DNA of 64,000 nucleotides from Pelagibius sp. Alg239-R121 (GTDB lineage Bacteria; Pseudomonadota; Alphaproteobacteria; Kiloniellales; Kiloniellaceae), in assembly GCF_947331435.1 (NCBI RefSeq), contig NZ_CAMZOF010000003.1, forward strand, positions 124,001 through 188,000. The letters run 5' to 3'. The notes below the pieces were generated by a model that worked only from the letters and a program-made list of their open reading frames with translations, did not search any database and was not told where the DNA came from. A program made the position numbers and the translations under genes. Shown here piece after piece: positions 50,478-59,815 of the stretch; the first letter of the stretch is position 1; the number at the start of each line of letters is the position of its first letter.

Positions 50478-52667
50478 ATGTCAGACTACGTCGTTATCAA
50501 TGGTCTATCGATCGATCGCCAATTGGTTCAGTTCATCGAACAGGAAGCCCTGCCCGGGACTGGTCTCGATGCTTCGGGATTTTGGGCCGGCTTCGGTGCG
50601 ATCATGCGCGATTTGGTACCGCTGAACCGGCTTTTGCTCGACAAGCGCGATCGTATTCAGCGGGAAATCGATACCTGGCACCGCAACCAATCTAACGAAG
50701 CGATTGATCCAGCGGCATACCGAACTTTCCTTTCCGATATCGGTTATCTGCTGCCGGAAGGCGAGGATTTTTCCGTAGGGACACAGAATGTCGATGACGA
50801 AGTTGCGCAGATTGCCGGCCCGCAGCTCGTCGTGCCTCTCATGAATGCACGCTATTCGTTGAACGCTGCCAATGCGCGCTGGGGCAGTCTGTACGACGCA
50901 TTGTACGGAACGGACGTTATTGCGCAGAGTGGTGCTGGGCACTCCGGGTATGACCCCGTTCGCGGTCGAGCAGTCATCGATTATGCGCGTGGTTTTTTAG
51001 ACGAAAGCGCCGCACTTTCCGGTGGGCGGTCGCATAAGGAAGTTGTCAGATATCACGTCGCCGGCGAAGCCTTAAGCGCCGATTTAAATGATGGCACCAG
51101 CGTCGGTCTGCTCGCACCGTCGAAGTTTGCCGGCTACCGGGGGGACACCAACTCACCGACATCGATCTTACTTGTCAACAACCGGCTCCATCTGGAAGTC
51201 TGTATCGATCCGACGACGCTTGTCGGGAAGTCCGATCCGGCCGGCGTATCGGATATTCAGGTCGAAGCCGCATTGACGGCGATTATGGACTGTGAAGACT
51301 CTATTGCGGCCGTCGACAGCGAGGACAAGGTGGCGGTCTATCGAAACTGGCTGGGTCTGATGAAGGGGAATCTGTCGGCCGAACTCAGCAAGGGCGGCAA
51401 GACAATCACCCGGTCGCTGAATGCAGATCGCGAATTCCTCTCGCCGTCGGGTTCGTCGCTGGTTCTGGCGGGCCGCAGTCTTATGCTGATCCGCAATGTC
51501 GGTCACTTGATGACCACACCAGCGGTTCTCGATTCTGCGGGGCGGGAACTGCCCGAGGGGATCCTCGATGCAATTGTGACATCATTGCTTGCGATGCACG
51601 ATCTGCGTGCCAGCGGCGGCTTGCGAAACTCTCGCGAGGGGTCGGTTTATATCGTCAAACCAAAGATGCATGGCCCTGAGGAGGTTGCCTTTGCCGACCT
51701 GCTGTTCGAGCGTGTCGAGGATCTGCTTGGGCTGGAACGCGCGACCTTGAAGATCGGGATCATGGACGAAGAACGACGGACGACGGTCAATCTGAAAGAA
51801 TGCATCCGCAATGTGAAGGATCGCCTGGTCTTCATCAACACAGGCTTCCTCGATCGTACCGGCGATGAGATTCACACCTCAATGGAGGCAGGCCCCATGG
51901 CGCGTAAGGCCGATATGAAAGCCGCTACCTGGCTCGGCGCTTATGAAAATTGGAATGTGGATGTCGGCCTCGCCTGCGGTCTTCAGGGACACGCGCAGAT
52001 CGGCAAGGGCATGTGGGTCATGCCTGATCGGATGGCCGACATGATGGAACAGAAGACCGGACATCCAATGGCCGGCGCAAATACCGCGTGGGTGCCGTCA
52101 CCGACTGCCGCGACGCTGCACGCACTGCACTACCACAGAGTCGACGTTCGATTGCGGCAGGAAGAACTGAAGCAACGGTCACGCACATCTTTGGACGGTA
52201 TCCTGACCATACCCCTCGCTGCCGATCCGAACTGGAGCGAAGAAGAGATCCAGGAGGAACTGGACAATAACATTCAGTCCATCTTGGGCTATGTGGTGCG
52301 TTGGGTCGACCAAGGGATCGGGTGTTCCAAGGTGCCCGATATCAACGATGTTGGATTGATGGAAGACCGTGCGACACTTCGGATTTCAAGCCAATTGATG
52401 GCGAACTGGCTACGCCACGAGATCTGTACAAAGCAGCAGATTCAAGAAACTCTGGAGCGTATGGCGGCTGTGGTCGATGCTCAAAATGCAGGCGACACCC
52501 ACTATGTTCCCATGGCGCCTGCCTGCAATGGCCACGCATTTAACGCGGCACGGGATCTGATCTTTCAGGGCTGCGATGTACCGTCGGGTTACACCGAACC
52601 GACCCTACATGCACTCCGACTCAGGGTGAAAGCGGAGGCAAAAGGTGTCGCGGCAATGGCCTCCTGA
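50478..52667 (+). CDS. glcB: Malate synthase G
   Basis: The 729-residue enzyme condenses glyoxylate with acetyl-CoA to give malate. It has the length and motifs of the G isoform: [95 protein letters not shown] with the catalytic Arg and Glu region, and [20 protein letters not shown]. The N-terminus [20 protein letters not shown] matches the family start. It provides one exit for glyoxylate; the Gcl/Hyi/GlxR genes at 58-61.7 kb provide the other. Confidence 0.96.
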   Translation: MSDYVVINGLSIDRQLVQFIEQEALPGTGLDASGFWAGFGAIMRDLVPLNRLLLDKRDRIQREIDTWHRNQSNEAIDPAAYRTFLSDIGYLLPEGEDFSVGTQNVDDEVAQIAGPQLVVPLMNARYSLNAANARWGSLYDALYGTDVIAQSGAGHSGYDPVRGRAVIDYARGFLDESAALSGGRSHKEVVRYHVAGEALSADLNDGTSVGLLAPSKFAGYRGDTNSPTSILLVNNRLHLEVCIDPTTLVGKSDPAGVSDIQVEAALTAIMDCEDSIAAVDSEDKVAVYRNWLGLMKGNLSAELSKGGKTITRSLNADREFLSPSGSSLVLAGRSLMLIRNVGHLMTTPAVLDSAGRELPEGILDAIVTSLLAMHDLRASGGLRNSREGSVYIVKPKMHGPEEVAFADLLFERVEDLLGLERATLKIGIMDEERRTTVNLKECIRNVKDRLVFINTGFLDRTGDEIHTSMEAGPMARKADMKAATWLGAYENWNVDVGLACGLQGHAQIGKGMWVMPDRMADMMEQKTGHPMAGANTAWVPSPTAATLHALHYHRVDVRLRQEELKQRSRTSLDGILTIPLAADPNWSEEEIQEELDNNIQSILGYVVRWVDQGIGCSKVPDINDVGLMEDRATLRISSQLMANWLRHEICTKQQIQETLERMAAVVDAQNAGDTHYVPMAPACNGHAFNAARDLIFQGCDVPSGYTEPTLHALRLRVKAEAKGVAAMAS

Positions 52668-52694
52668 GCAAGGCGCTGGCCGTAACAACAAAAA

Positions 52695-53105
52695 CTAGTT
52701 GCAGACAGACGGATCTCGATTTTGTTGCGCCAGATAGGCAATCAAATCGGCTCGTTCTTGCGCGTCTTTAATCCCCGCATAGCCCATGCGGTTTTTGGGT
52801 AAGAAAGCTCGAGTGTCCGTCAGAAAGGCGTCGAGCGAATCCTCTGACCAGATAATGCCTGAATTGATCATGGCCTTAGAGTAACGGAATCCCTTTACGC
52901 TGCCAGCTTTACGGCCAAAAAGACCGCAGTGACGTGGTCCGGTCCGGTCGCGTTTGAGAGAGTGACAGGCTTTGCAGCGGCCGTAAATGCTTTCGCCGCG
53001 GAGTGCATCACCGGAAACGACCGTGTCCTCCGCTTGCGCCGGGAGGACGATTGCCATGAGGATAGAACCAATCCAGACAGACAGTTTCGTTCGGTTTGTT
53101 AGCAT
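52695..53105 (-). CDS. Soluble c-type cytochrome (cytochrome c2 class)
   Basis: A 136-residue periplasmic protein with a signal peptide (about 1-25, ending LPAQA), one haem site CKACH near residue 47 and a distal methionine in LPKNRMGYAGI. GESIYGRCKACHSLKRDRTG and GLFGRKAGSVKGFRYSKAMI are typical of class I cytochrome c2. It would carry electrons between respiratory complexes or a periplasmic dehydrogenase. It lies downstream of the Tat ferritin-like protein, separated by a structured element at 53135-53230 that probably ends the upstream transcript. Confidence 0.88.
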   Translation of the reverse strand: MLTNRTKLSVWIGSILMAIVLPAQAEDTVVSGDALRGESIYGRCKACHSLKRDRTGPRHCGLFGRKAGSVKGFRYSKAMINSGIIWSEDSLDAFLTDTRAFLPKNRMGYAGIKDAQERADLIAYLAQQNRDPSVCN

Positions 53106-53134
53106 GTGAACTCAAACATAGGGCTACCGCATTC

Positions 53135-53230
53135 TAAAAAAGACCGAGCCCTCTCCAGTATTACTGTTGGAGAGCGATTCATCCCCTTGCTTGCTTCCGT
53201 CAGGACAGACCGCGTTATAGAGGGCTCGGT
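53135..53230 (-). terminator. Long inverted repeat with inner hairpin and T-tract (terminator or structured RNA)
   Basis: On the minus strand ACCGAGCCCTCT (53230-53219) pairs perfectly with AGAGGGCTCGGT (53154-53143) and is followed by CTTTTTT. The 64-base interior holds another hairpin, CTCTCCA with TGGAGAG, and a short TCC-TGAC-GGA stem. This branched shape is more elaborate than a simple terminator. It lies directly after the ferritin-like gene, so it is either its terminator or a 3'-derived small RNA. Confidence 0.6.
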
Positions 53231-53242
53231 GTAGAAGAGAGA

Positions 53243-53851
53243 TTAGGAAACAAACGCAGACGGCACGGGATCCTGACCAAGAGCTGAACGCAGAATTGCC
53301 CAGTGCATGGCCTCGTCGCCAAGAATGCTGGCAGCTGCTTTGGCGAGATCACGATTTGCAAATAGCGGCACCGCGCCCAGGTATGCGCTAACGGCACCTT
53401 TTTCCAGTTCTGCGGCAAAGGAAAGCACGTCAGCTTCGCTCTTCAGCTTCTCGACCGGGAAGTTATAGTCGGCTTTTGCAGTTTCCGCTGTGCCGCCAAG
53501 TTTTGTAACTGTCGAGGCCAGGACGTCGACATGTTCTTTATGATGTCCCTGGAATTTTACAGCAATTGGTAACACCCCGGCACTAAGCAGACCGCTTTCC
53601 GCCCCAAGTTGGTATGCGGCAATTGCCTCCAGTTCGGCGCCAATTGCTGAATTGAGAATATTGATGTCATCTTCCACTGACCCGGTGTCGGCGTTTGCCG
53701 CAATTGTGTCGCAGCCTGCGAGTAAGGCGACAGCGCTCGCCGACAGGAGTGTGGCCCCGGACTTTGAAAAGAAGATGCGCCTGGAGAAACTCTGGAATTT
53801 GTTTTCGTATCCGCTTACGAGGCCAGGCGTGTTTAAGGGTTGGCCGGTCAT
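53243..53851 (-). CDS. Tat-exported ferritin-like domain lipoprotein
   Basis: A 202-residue protein. The N-terminus has a twin-arginine motif (SRRIFFSKSG at about residues 23-32) and a lipobox-like LLAGCD, so it may be a Tat-exported lipoprotein. The rest is a four-helix ferritin-like bundle with carboxylate and histidine residues: IGAELEAIAAYQLGAESGLL, FQGHHKEHVDVLASTVTKLG, ELEKGAVSAYLGAVPLF and LGDEAMHWAILRSALG. Similar proteins of unknown role are often encoded with ECF sigma factors, as here (sigma gene ends 53947). A di-iron oxidative-stress or storage function is possible. Confidence 0.77.
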   Translation of the reverse strand: MTGQPLNTPGLVSGYENKFQSFSRRIFFSKSGATLLSASAVALLAGCDTIAANADTGSVEDDINILNSAIGAELEAIAAYQLGAESGLLSAGVLPIAVKFQGHHKEHVDVLASTVTKLGGTAETAKADYNFPVEKLKSEADVLSFAAELEKGAVSAYLGAVPLFANRDLAKAAASILGDEAMHWAILRSALGQDPVPSAFVS

Positions 53852-53946
53852 GGAATAACCTCCTTGTTCAGATTCAGTTTTGTTTACTTAATTCGCCGCC
53901 CTGCTGGGCTCCGGATTACCCCTCGGCTTAATTGGGCGGCGTTCCG

Positions 53947-54675
53947 CTAACGCTCCCTGAGCGTCAAGCGTTCCAGTACTCGTGCAACCGTGCGATCACA
54001 GCGTTTGCCGAGAAAAGTGAAAGTGTCGTCGAGCGCGTCGTCGATCATGTCCTGAAGCTGAGCCTTCATCTGCTGCTTTGCGCGGTGCGTGCGCGTTTTA
54101 ACGGTCGCTTCCGGAATCTGCAGAATCTTTGCAGTCTCTTCGATTGAAAGCTGTTCGACCACGCGTAGAACAAAGACGCTCCGGAAACCCTCGGGCAACC
54201 GGTTTATCGCCTGTTCGATCAAGCCCCGCACTTGACCACGCTCTGCCAGAGCTTCCGGGTTCTCAGGGGCATCGCGGTCAAAAGGGACAACGACATCATC
54301 ATTGCTTAATCGATCTCCTTGAATCTGCGAAAACTGTTCTCGTTCCCGTTGCCCCCGCCTTGTACGACCCAAAGCTTCGTTCAAAACGATCCGAGACAAC
54401 CAAGTGGAAAAGGTCGAACGTCCCTCGAAACTCTCTAGATTTGTGAAAGCCCTGACATAGGCGTCCTGCAATGCGTCTTCAGCATCGCTGTCGGTGGCTG
54501 TTACGCTGCGGGCGAGCCGGAAAAACCGCTGATTGTAACGGCGCATTATAGCTTCGAAAGCATGTAATTCGCCGGAGCGAGCGTCTCTGGCCAACTGTTC
54601 ATCGGTTGCTTTTCTTGCGTAGACCATGGCGCTACCTGTCGCGGATTGGGTGTCGTCCAATCTTACTTCGGTCAT
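53947..54675 (-). CDS. RNA polymerase ECF-type sigma factor
   Basis: A 242-residue sigma-70 family protein. Region 2 is AFEAIMRRYNQRFFRLARSV with DSDAEDALQDAYVRAFTNLE, and region 4 is the helix-turn-helix SIEETAKILQIPEATVKTRT. It has a somewhat long N-terminus (about 35 residues before region 2) and a C-terminal tail after region 4. No anti-sigma factor with a membrane or zinc-binding domain is adjacent. It lies upstream of the Tat ferritin-like and cytochrome genes and probably directs them. The start at 54675 lacks a clear alternative. Confidence 0.87.
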   Translation of the reverse strand: MTEVRLDDTQSATGSAMVYARKATDEQLARDARSGELHAFEAIMRRYNQRFFRLARSVTATDSDAEDALQDAYVRAFTNLESFEGRSTFSTWLSRIVLNEALGRTRRGQREREQFSQIQGDRLSNDDVVVPFDRDAPENPEALAERGQVRGLIEQAINRLPEGFRSVFVLRVVEQLSIEETAKILQIPEATVKTRTHRAKQQMKAQLQDMIDDALDDTFTFLGKRCDRTVARVLERLTLRER

Positions 54676-55033
54676 AGCTTTTGGGTCCTTGCAAGTCAGA
54701 TATGTCCATTAGATGCGCTGACCTTCGAAAAGGTTCCCGTAACAAGCAAAAAAATCTGTTGGTTGTTAAAATGCCAAGATACTCAATGAAATAACCTCAT
54801 GCGCTCCGTTATTTCTGCATTTAGCGAAATGTTCACGCGGCGTGTTTTCCGGCCCGAATACTATGGTTATCGCTTCAGACCTGCATCCATTCTGTAATGT
54901 TTCTGGTACATTTCGGCAGGAGCGTTACAATGGCGCCCGAAAACTGCCCAATTTTTGGTCACGCCGTTGTTGTTTTTTACCAAATAGGGTGTCGCGCTCT
55001 TTGAGCTAAAAGATTGATCTGGATGGAATAATC
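54676..55033. other. Divergent intergenic region before the TetR gene
   Basis: About 360 bases, partly AT-rich, between the sigma factor and the TetR gene, which are divergent. No operator dyad of the TGAACA-n-TGTTCA type occurs here, so the TetR protein is not linked to those sites by this region. Confidence 0.45.
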
Positions 55034-55687
55034 ATGCAGGAGCAGCGAAATACATCCTCCAATGAGACTGCACGTCGGTCTCGTGGACGCCCGCGGTCGT
55101 TCGATCGAAACGAGGTGCTCAGCCGCGCCGTAAAGGTGTTTTGGGCGCGCGGGTATGATGCCGCCTCCATCGAGGACCTGACTGAAGCCTTGGGCATCAA
55201 GCGCTCCAGCCTATACCACGAGTTCGGTGGCAAAGAGGCGCTTTTCCTGGCGGCGATTGACCACTATATCGAAGATCTCATCCTGCCGTGCTTGGAACGA
55301 CTGGAGCAAGGACAGGCGCTTTCCGCGGATCTATCTGATTTCTTTGACGCTATACTCAGCGTGACTTGCAGTCCCGATGGGCCGAAGGGGTGCCTGGTTG
55401 CAACGGTGCTTGCGGATACGGCGGAGAATTCACCACGCTTCAGGGCCAAGCTCGTCGAGTGTTTGGATGCTTTGGACGAGATCTTTGCCCGGCGTTTTGA
55501 ACAGGCTCGACTTTCTGGAGATCTGCCGCGGGACGCAGATGTCGAGCTTCTAGCGCAGCTTTTTGTCAGCTTCAGTCAAGGTTTGACGGTTCGCGCCCGC
55601 AGCGGTGTCTCTCTCAAACCACTGAGGGCCGTTGCTGAAGGCGCGTTGCAGAGCCTTCTGCCAAAAACTCCCAACTTCGCAATTTGA
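55034..55687 (+). CDS. TetR-family transcriptional regulator
   Basis: A 217-residue regulator with a TetR helix-turn-helix at about residues 30-70 (RNEVLSRAVKVFWARGYDAA, SIEDLTEALGIKRSSLYHEF) followed by the helical ligand domain. CSPDGPKGCLVATVLADTAE resembles the ligand-domain start of AcrR-type members with a conserved Cys. It is monocistronic, divergent from the sigma factor. Its target and ligand are unknown. Confidence 0.85.
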   Translation: MQEQRNTSSNETARRSRGRPRSFDRNEVLSRAVKVFWARGYDAASIEDLTEALGIKRSSLYHEFGGKEALFLAAIDHYIEDLILPCLERLEQGQALSADLSDFFDAILSVTCSPDGPKGCLVATVLADTAENSPRFRAKLVECLDALDEIFARRFEQARLSGDLPRDADVELLAQLFVSFSQGLTVRARSGVSLKPLRAVAEGALQSLLPKTPNFAI

Positions 55688-56017
55688 AGCAGTGGCGCAA
55701 GGAGGTCGTTTCTCTTCGACTAACTTCGTATCCTTATTAATTGCGGGTGCTAACAAAGGACGCGCGTCTCCATAAGCACTTGAATTCCAATAGTTCGCTG
55801 GTCACAGATCCTTTTCGCGTGAAACCCTTGCGCGATGAAGTCTTTGATACAACCGGGCATTTGTACGCCGCTTGATGTCAGGTCACGGGAATGTGAAGCG
55901 TTTTGGCCAGATGAGCCGGTCGCATTGAGGTAAGTCGGGAATGCGTTAACCAGCAGTAAAACACCTTCCGGTAACATCCCAGGTAGGCCCAGCGATGGGT
56001 GATCTTGATAGACGGCG
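55688..56017. other. Intergenic region with a doubtful minus-strand frame
   Basis: A minus-strand frame covers 55750-56133 (from its ATG at 56031 about 93 codons), overlapping the start of the sensor kinase. It has no good ribosome site and no recognisable family, so it was not called. Nothing else was seen. Confidence 0.4.
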
Positions 56018-57952
56018 ATGATCCGGTCCATGCAATTGGAGAAAGTCCAGCAGCGAAACAGCCATTGGCGGGAGGCAGTTCGACAGGTTCGATCGCTACT
56101 TGGCAGCCGGCTGTGCGTTCGCATCGCGGTCATGGTGTTTTTTGGTATTCTAGCCGTTGAAGCCGCTATCCTCGTTCCCTCTTATTACAGCTATAAGCAG
56201 GATTTGCTGATCCGCTTGGAAGACATCGGGCATACAGCGGTTATTGCCGGATTGCGCGAGCATGCACACGACAACACCCGAAACTTGCTGATTGCCGGGA
56301 AAGGCCTTGCCCGGGGTCCGAGATTTCGCGGCGGGACAATCTACAGTTCGAGCGGAGATTTGATTGGTGGCTTCGGCGTCATCCCTGATCTTGAACTTTT
56401 AGGTGCTCAGGAAAACCCAACCCGACGCCGCCTGTCTCCCGATGGTAAATGGTACGACGTGCTTTGGAAGCCAGAGGAAGTAAAACTTCCTTACTTTGTG
56501 GTTGGTCGTATGGACGCAGGCTGGATCGCCATCGAGCTTAAGGCCTTTTTGTTGCGGATCGTAGGGCTGGTTCTGTTGATCTCACTTTCGGTTACCGGTC
56601 TGACCTTCGTCGTGCTTGGCCGCTATGTACTAAGCCCCATGCTTGATCTCAGTAGCCGGCTTGTAGCTGCGCAGAAAGATCCAGACCATGCCGATCGTTA
56701 TGTTGCATTGGAAAACAACAATCGTGACGAACTGGGAGAAATGATTGAGGCGCTAAACGGCCTCTTGGAGCGAGTTTCCAGTCTTAGACATCGTGAACGG
56801 CGGGAGAATGAACGCCGCTTCAAAGATTTTGCCAATGCGGCATCGGACTGGTTTTGGGAAATGGATGAAACGCTCCATTTCTCATACTTTTCACAGCGCT
56901 TTCAGCAGGTTTCGGGGGTCGCCCCTAATGCCCTGTTGGGTAAGACCTGGCGCGCTTTCAGCGATGTTCGGATTCATTCGGGCGCGAATCTGCAGTATGT
57001 AGAAGCTCTGCGGTCGCATATGCCGTTTCGTAACTTTGAGTTTTCCTATCGTAGAGCCGACGGTGAAATGTCGTACCAGTCGGCAAATGGAAATCCGATT
57101 TTCGACGAGACTGGACGCTTTACCGGCTACCGCGGTACAGGCAGGGATGTGACGGCGAGTCATCTCGCCGGAGAACAGTTGCGTGCCGCAAAGGAACAGG
57201 CTGAAGCTGCAAACCGGGCGAAATCTGAGTTCCTTGCCAACATGAGTCATGAACTGAGGACGCCGCTAAATGCAATCAACGGCTTTTCCGAATTGATGAT
57301 TGCTGGAGCCACCGATTCACTCGGCGCCGAAAAGTATGTCGGGTATGCCAAGGATATCAATGAATCCGGGCGACATTTGCTTCAGGTTATCAACGATATC
57401 CTTGATCTGTCGAAGATCGAAGCCGGTAAGCTTGAGCTTTATGAAGACAGCCTTGATGTCTTGTTACTGCTGAAATCCTGCATGATCATCATGAACGAAC
57501 GTATAGAGGAGCGGGGGCTCGCATTCGAATGCGAAGAGCCGGATGAGCCGCTCTGTCTGTGGGCGGACGAACGAAAGCTTAAGCAGGTCCTGATCAATTT
57601 GCTTTCGAACGCGGTTAAGTTCACACCAGAGAGGGGCAGTGTAACTTTGGCGGTTGGCTGCACCAAAGAAGGCGGTATTTCGTTCAGTATTTCGGACACT
57701 GGTATTGGGATGTCGCCTGCTTCAATCCCCCAGATCATGCAGCCTTTCACCCAAGTGGATTCGAATCTTAACAGGAAGTACGAAGGAACCGGGCTGGGTC
57801 TTCCGTTGACCAAAGCTTTGGTCGAGCTACATGGTGGTCGTTTGGAACTTAGCAGCCAGTTGGGCGAGGGGACGACAGCCGTTGTCTCGCTACCACCCGA
57901 GCGGCGTATTATTTGTGAAGAAAAGAAAAGCGTTGGGCGTCAGGCGCGCTGA
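56018..57952 (+). CDS. Membrane sensor histidine kinase with HAMP and PAS domains
   Basis: A 644-residue kinase. Membrane helices lie at about 33-53 and 178-200, enclosing a periplasmic sensor of about 125 residues. A HAMP linker (201-253), a PAS domain (265-382, DWFWEMDETLHFSYFSQRFQ), HisKA with H411 (FLANMSHELRTPLNAINGF) and the ATPase domain (NLLSNAVKFTPERG, DTGIGMSPASIPQ, EGTGLGLPLTKALVELHGG) follow. There is no receiver domain and no adjacent response regulator, so it is an orphan kinase. Start ATG 56018 or 56030; neither has a strong ribosome site. Confidence 0.87.
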   Translation: MIRSMQLEKVQQRNSHWREAVRQVRSLLGSRLCVRIAVMVFFGILAVEAAILVPSYYSYKQDLLIRLEDIGHTAVIAGLREHAHDNTRNLLIAGKGLARGPRFRGGTIYSSSGDLIGGFGVIPDLELLGAQENPTRRRLSPDGKWYDVLWKPEEVKLPYFVVGRMDAGWIAIELKAFLLRIVGLVLLISLSVTGLTFVVLGRYVLSPMLDLSSRLVAAQKDPDHADRYVALENNNRDELGEMIEALNGLLERVSSLRHRERRENERRFKDFANAASDWFWEMDETLHFSYFSQRFQQVSGVAPNALLGKTWRAFSDVRIHSGANLQYVEALRSHMPFRNFEFSYRRADGEMSYQSANGNPIFDETGRFTGYRGTGRDVTASHLAGEQLRAAKEQAEAANRAKSEFLANMSHELRTPLNAINGFSELMIAGATDSLGAEKYVGYAKDINESGRHLLQVINDILDLSKIEAGKLELYEDSLDVLLLLKSCMIIMNERIEERGLAFECEEPDEPLCLWADERKLKQVLINLLSNAVKFTPERGSVTLAVGCTKEGGISFSISDTGIGMSPASIPQIMQPFTQVDSNLNRKYEGTGLGLPLTKALVELHGGRLELSSQLGEGTTAVVSLPPERRIICEEKKSVGRQAR

Positions 57953-57987
57953 CCTTTGCCGCCAATGCGCCTGCAAACAACCCAGAC

Positions 57988-58881
57988 TTAACTCTCCCCG
58001 GCAACCTTGTGGTTAGCCATAAGTTCAAGCGCGCGGACCATGCCCGAGTGATCCCAACCGGACCCACCGTTGGCGGCGCAAGAATTGAAAAGCTCTTGAG
58101 CTGTAGCGGTATTGGGTAGGCTGACGCCGAGGGTCTTTGCACCCTGCAGGGCCAGGTTAAGATCTTTCTGATGAAGCTCAATGCGGAAACCAGGTTCAAA
58201 GGTCCGATTAATCATGCGCTCGCCATGAACCTCCAGAATGCGAGATGATGCTAGGCCTCCCATCAGAGCTTGACGGACTTTTGAAGGATCTGCGCCGGCC
58301 TTGGAGGCAAAGACCAACGCTTCGGCGACGGCTTCAATGTTCAACGCCACAACAATCTGGTTCGCGACTTTTGTGATTTGTCCTGCGCCGTTTTCACCTA
58401 CCAGCGTAATGTTCTTACCCATCAGGCTGAAGATTGGGTTGGCCCGCTGGAAGGCCGCTTCAGTGCCGCCAACCATGATGGTCAGCGATGCCGCTTTAGC
58501 GCCGACTTCACCGCCCGATACCGGCGCATCCAGATAATCGCACCCCAGATCGTTGATCTTCTTGGCAAAAATCTGAGTCTCGATGGGTGAAATCGAACTC
58601 ATATCGATCACCAGCTTGCCGGCGCTCAATCCGCCTGCGACACTGTTTTCGCCAAACAACACCGACTCGACCTGAGGCGTGTCCGGCACCATGACAATGA
58701 CGACCTCGGATTGCTCCGCGACTTGCCGTGCATTGGTTGCAACCTTGATACCCTTGTCGAGTAGTTCCTTGGCTGGCGGCGTCCGATGGGTAGTTGTGAC
58801 GACGCTGTGCCCGCCATCCAACAGGTGTCCTGCCATGGGAACACCCATAATTCCAGTCCCGATAAAGCCGATCGTCGTCAT
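57988..58881 (-). CDS. glxR: Tartronate semialdehyde reductase (2-hydroxy-3-oxopropionate reductase)
   Basis: A 297-residue beta-hydroxyacid dehydrogenase. The NAD motif is GFIGTGIMGVPMAGHLLDGG, the family signature is DYLDAPVSGGEVGAKAASLT, and the catalytic Lys is in GQITKVANQIVVAL. It reduces tartronate semialdehyde to D-glycerate, the last step of the glycerate pathway after Gcl and Hyi. ATG at 58881 follows AAGGAAG and starts MTTIGFIGTG; the frame extends to 58908 without family similarity. It is third in the order gcl-hyi-glxR on the minus strand. Confidence 0.93.
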   Translation of the reverse strand: MTTIGFIGTGIMGVPMAGHLLDGGHSVVTTTHRTPPAKELLDKGIKVATNARQVAEQSEVVIVMVPDTPQVESVLFGENSVAGGLSAGKLVIDMSSISPIETQIFAKKINDLGCDYLDAPVSGGEVGAKAASLTIMVGGTEAAFQRANPIFSLMGKNITLVGENGAGQITKVANQIVVALNIEAVAEALVFASKAGADPSKVRQALMGGLASSRILEVHGERMINRTFEPGFRIELHQKDLNLALQGAKTLGVSLPNTATAQELFNSCAANGGSGWDHSGMVRALELMANHKVAGES

Positions 58882-58966
58882 TTCCACTTCCTTTGCGTCT
58901 TCCTGCAATTGGTTTCTCCCGCCTGCCGGGGATTTGTTTTAAGTACTCTCTGAAGCCCTTCTGACT

Positions 58967-59764
58967 TCAGGCAGCGGCGTCTTTAAGGCCCTTATATGAT
59001 TCGAACCATCCCAGGCCTGCGCCTGTCGCACTGGCGGGTTTGTATTCGCATCCGATCCATCCGTCGTAGCCGATCTTGTCGAGATGATTGAACAGGAACG
59101 GATAGTTGATCTCACCGGTACCCGGTTCGTTTCGACCCGGAGTGTCGGCCAACTGAACATGCGCTATGCGATCGAGATAGGCCTCAAGACTTGGCGCCAG
59201 GTCCCCTTCCATGATCTGCATGTGATAGATGTCATACTGTACGAAGAGGTTATTCGACCCTACCTCGGTGATCAGGTCCAGGGCTTGTTGGGTCCGGTTC
59301 AGAAAGAAACCGGGAATGTCGCGTGTGTTGATGGGTTCGATCAGCAGTTTGATACCTTCTTCCGCGAGCATCGGTGCGGCGAATTTCAGATTTTCGACAA
59401 AGGTCTCACGTAATGCTTCGGCAGGTACATTTTCCGGTGCAATCCCTGCCAGGCAGTTTACTTGGGTGCACCCCAGAGCCTTGGCATAGTCAATCGCTTT
59501 CCTGACTCCGTCTTGAAATTCGAGGGTACGTTCCGGCAGGATTGCAATGCCGCGTTCGCCGTCGGACCAGTTGCCTGCCGGAAGATTGTGAAGCACTTGT
59601 GTCAGGCGATGTTCGGAAAGGCGGTTCGCTAGTTCGTCTTTGTCGAAGTCGTATGGGAAAAGATATTCGACTCCCTGAAATCCGGCAGCGGCTGCAGCCG
59701 CGAAACGGTCCAGAAACCCGACTTCATTGAACATCATCGTCAAATTGGCGGCAAACTTAGGCAT
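58967..59764 (-). CDS. hyi: Hydroxypyruvate isomerase
   Basis: A 265-residue TIM-barrel isomerase that interconverts hydroxypyruvate and tartronate semialdehyde. MPKFAANLTMMFNEVGFLDR, GFQGVEYLFPYDFDKDELAN, LLIEPINTRDIPGFFLNRTQ with the metal-site Glu, and YDIYHMQIMEGDL are characteristic. The ATG at 59764 follows GAGAGG; the five residues before it in the open frame are not family-like. It lies between gcl and glxR with short gaps, as in the classical glyoxylate operon. Confidence 0.94.
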   Translation of the reverse strand: MPKFAANLTMMFNEVGFLDRFAAAAAAGFQGVEYLFPYDFDKDELANRLSEHRLTQVLHNLPAGNWSDGERGIAILPERTLEFQDGVRKAIDYAKALGCTQVNCLAGIAPENVPAEALRETFVENLKFAAPMLAEEGIKLLIEPINTRDIPGFFLNRTQQALDLITEVGSNNLFVQYDIYHMQIMEGDLAPSLEAYLDRIAHVQLADTPGRNEPGTGEINYPFLFNHLDKIGYDGWIGCEYKPASATGAGLGWFESYKGLKDAAA

Positions 59765-59815
59765 AGCGGATCCTCTCATTAACGTCTGGTTTTGCTTTCT
59801 AGACCTGGGCGGTGG

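Noticed and set aside
55750-56133. 127-codon minus-strand open frame overlapping the sensor kinase start
   Set aside because: No family resemblance, no ribosome site, and overlap with a well-supported kinase. A shorter real gene from 56031 cannot be fully excluded.
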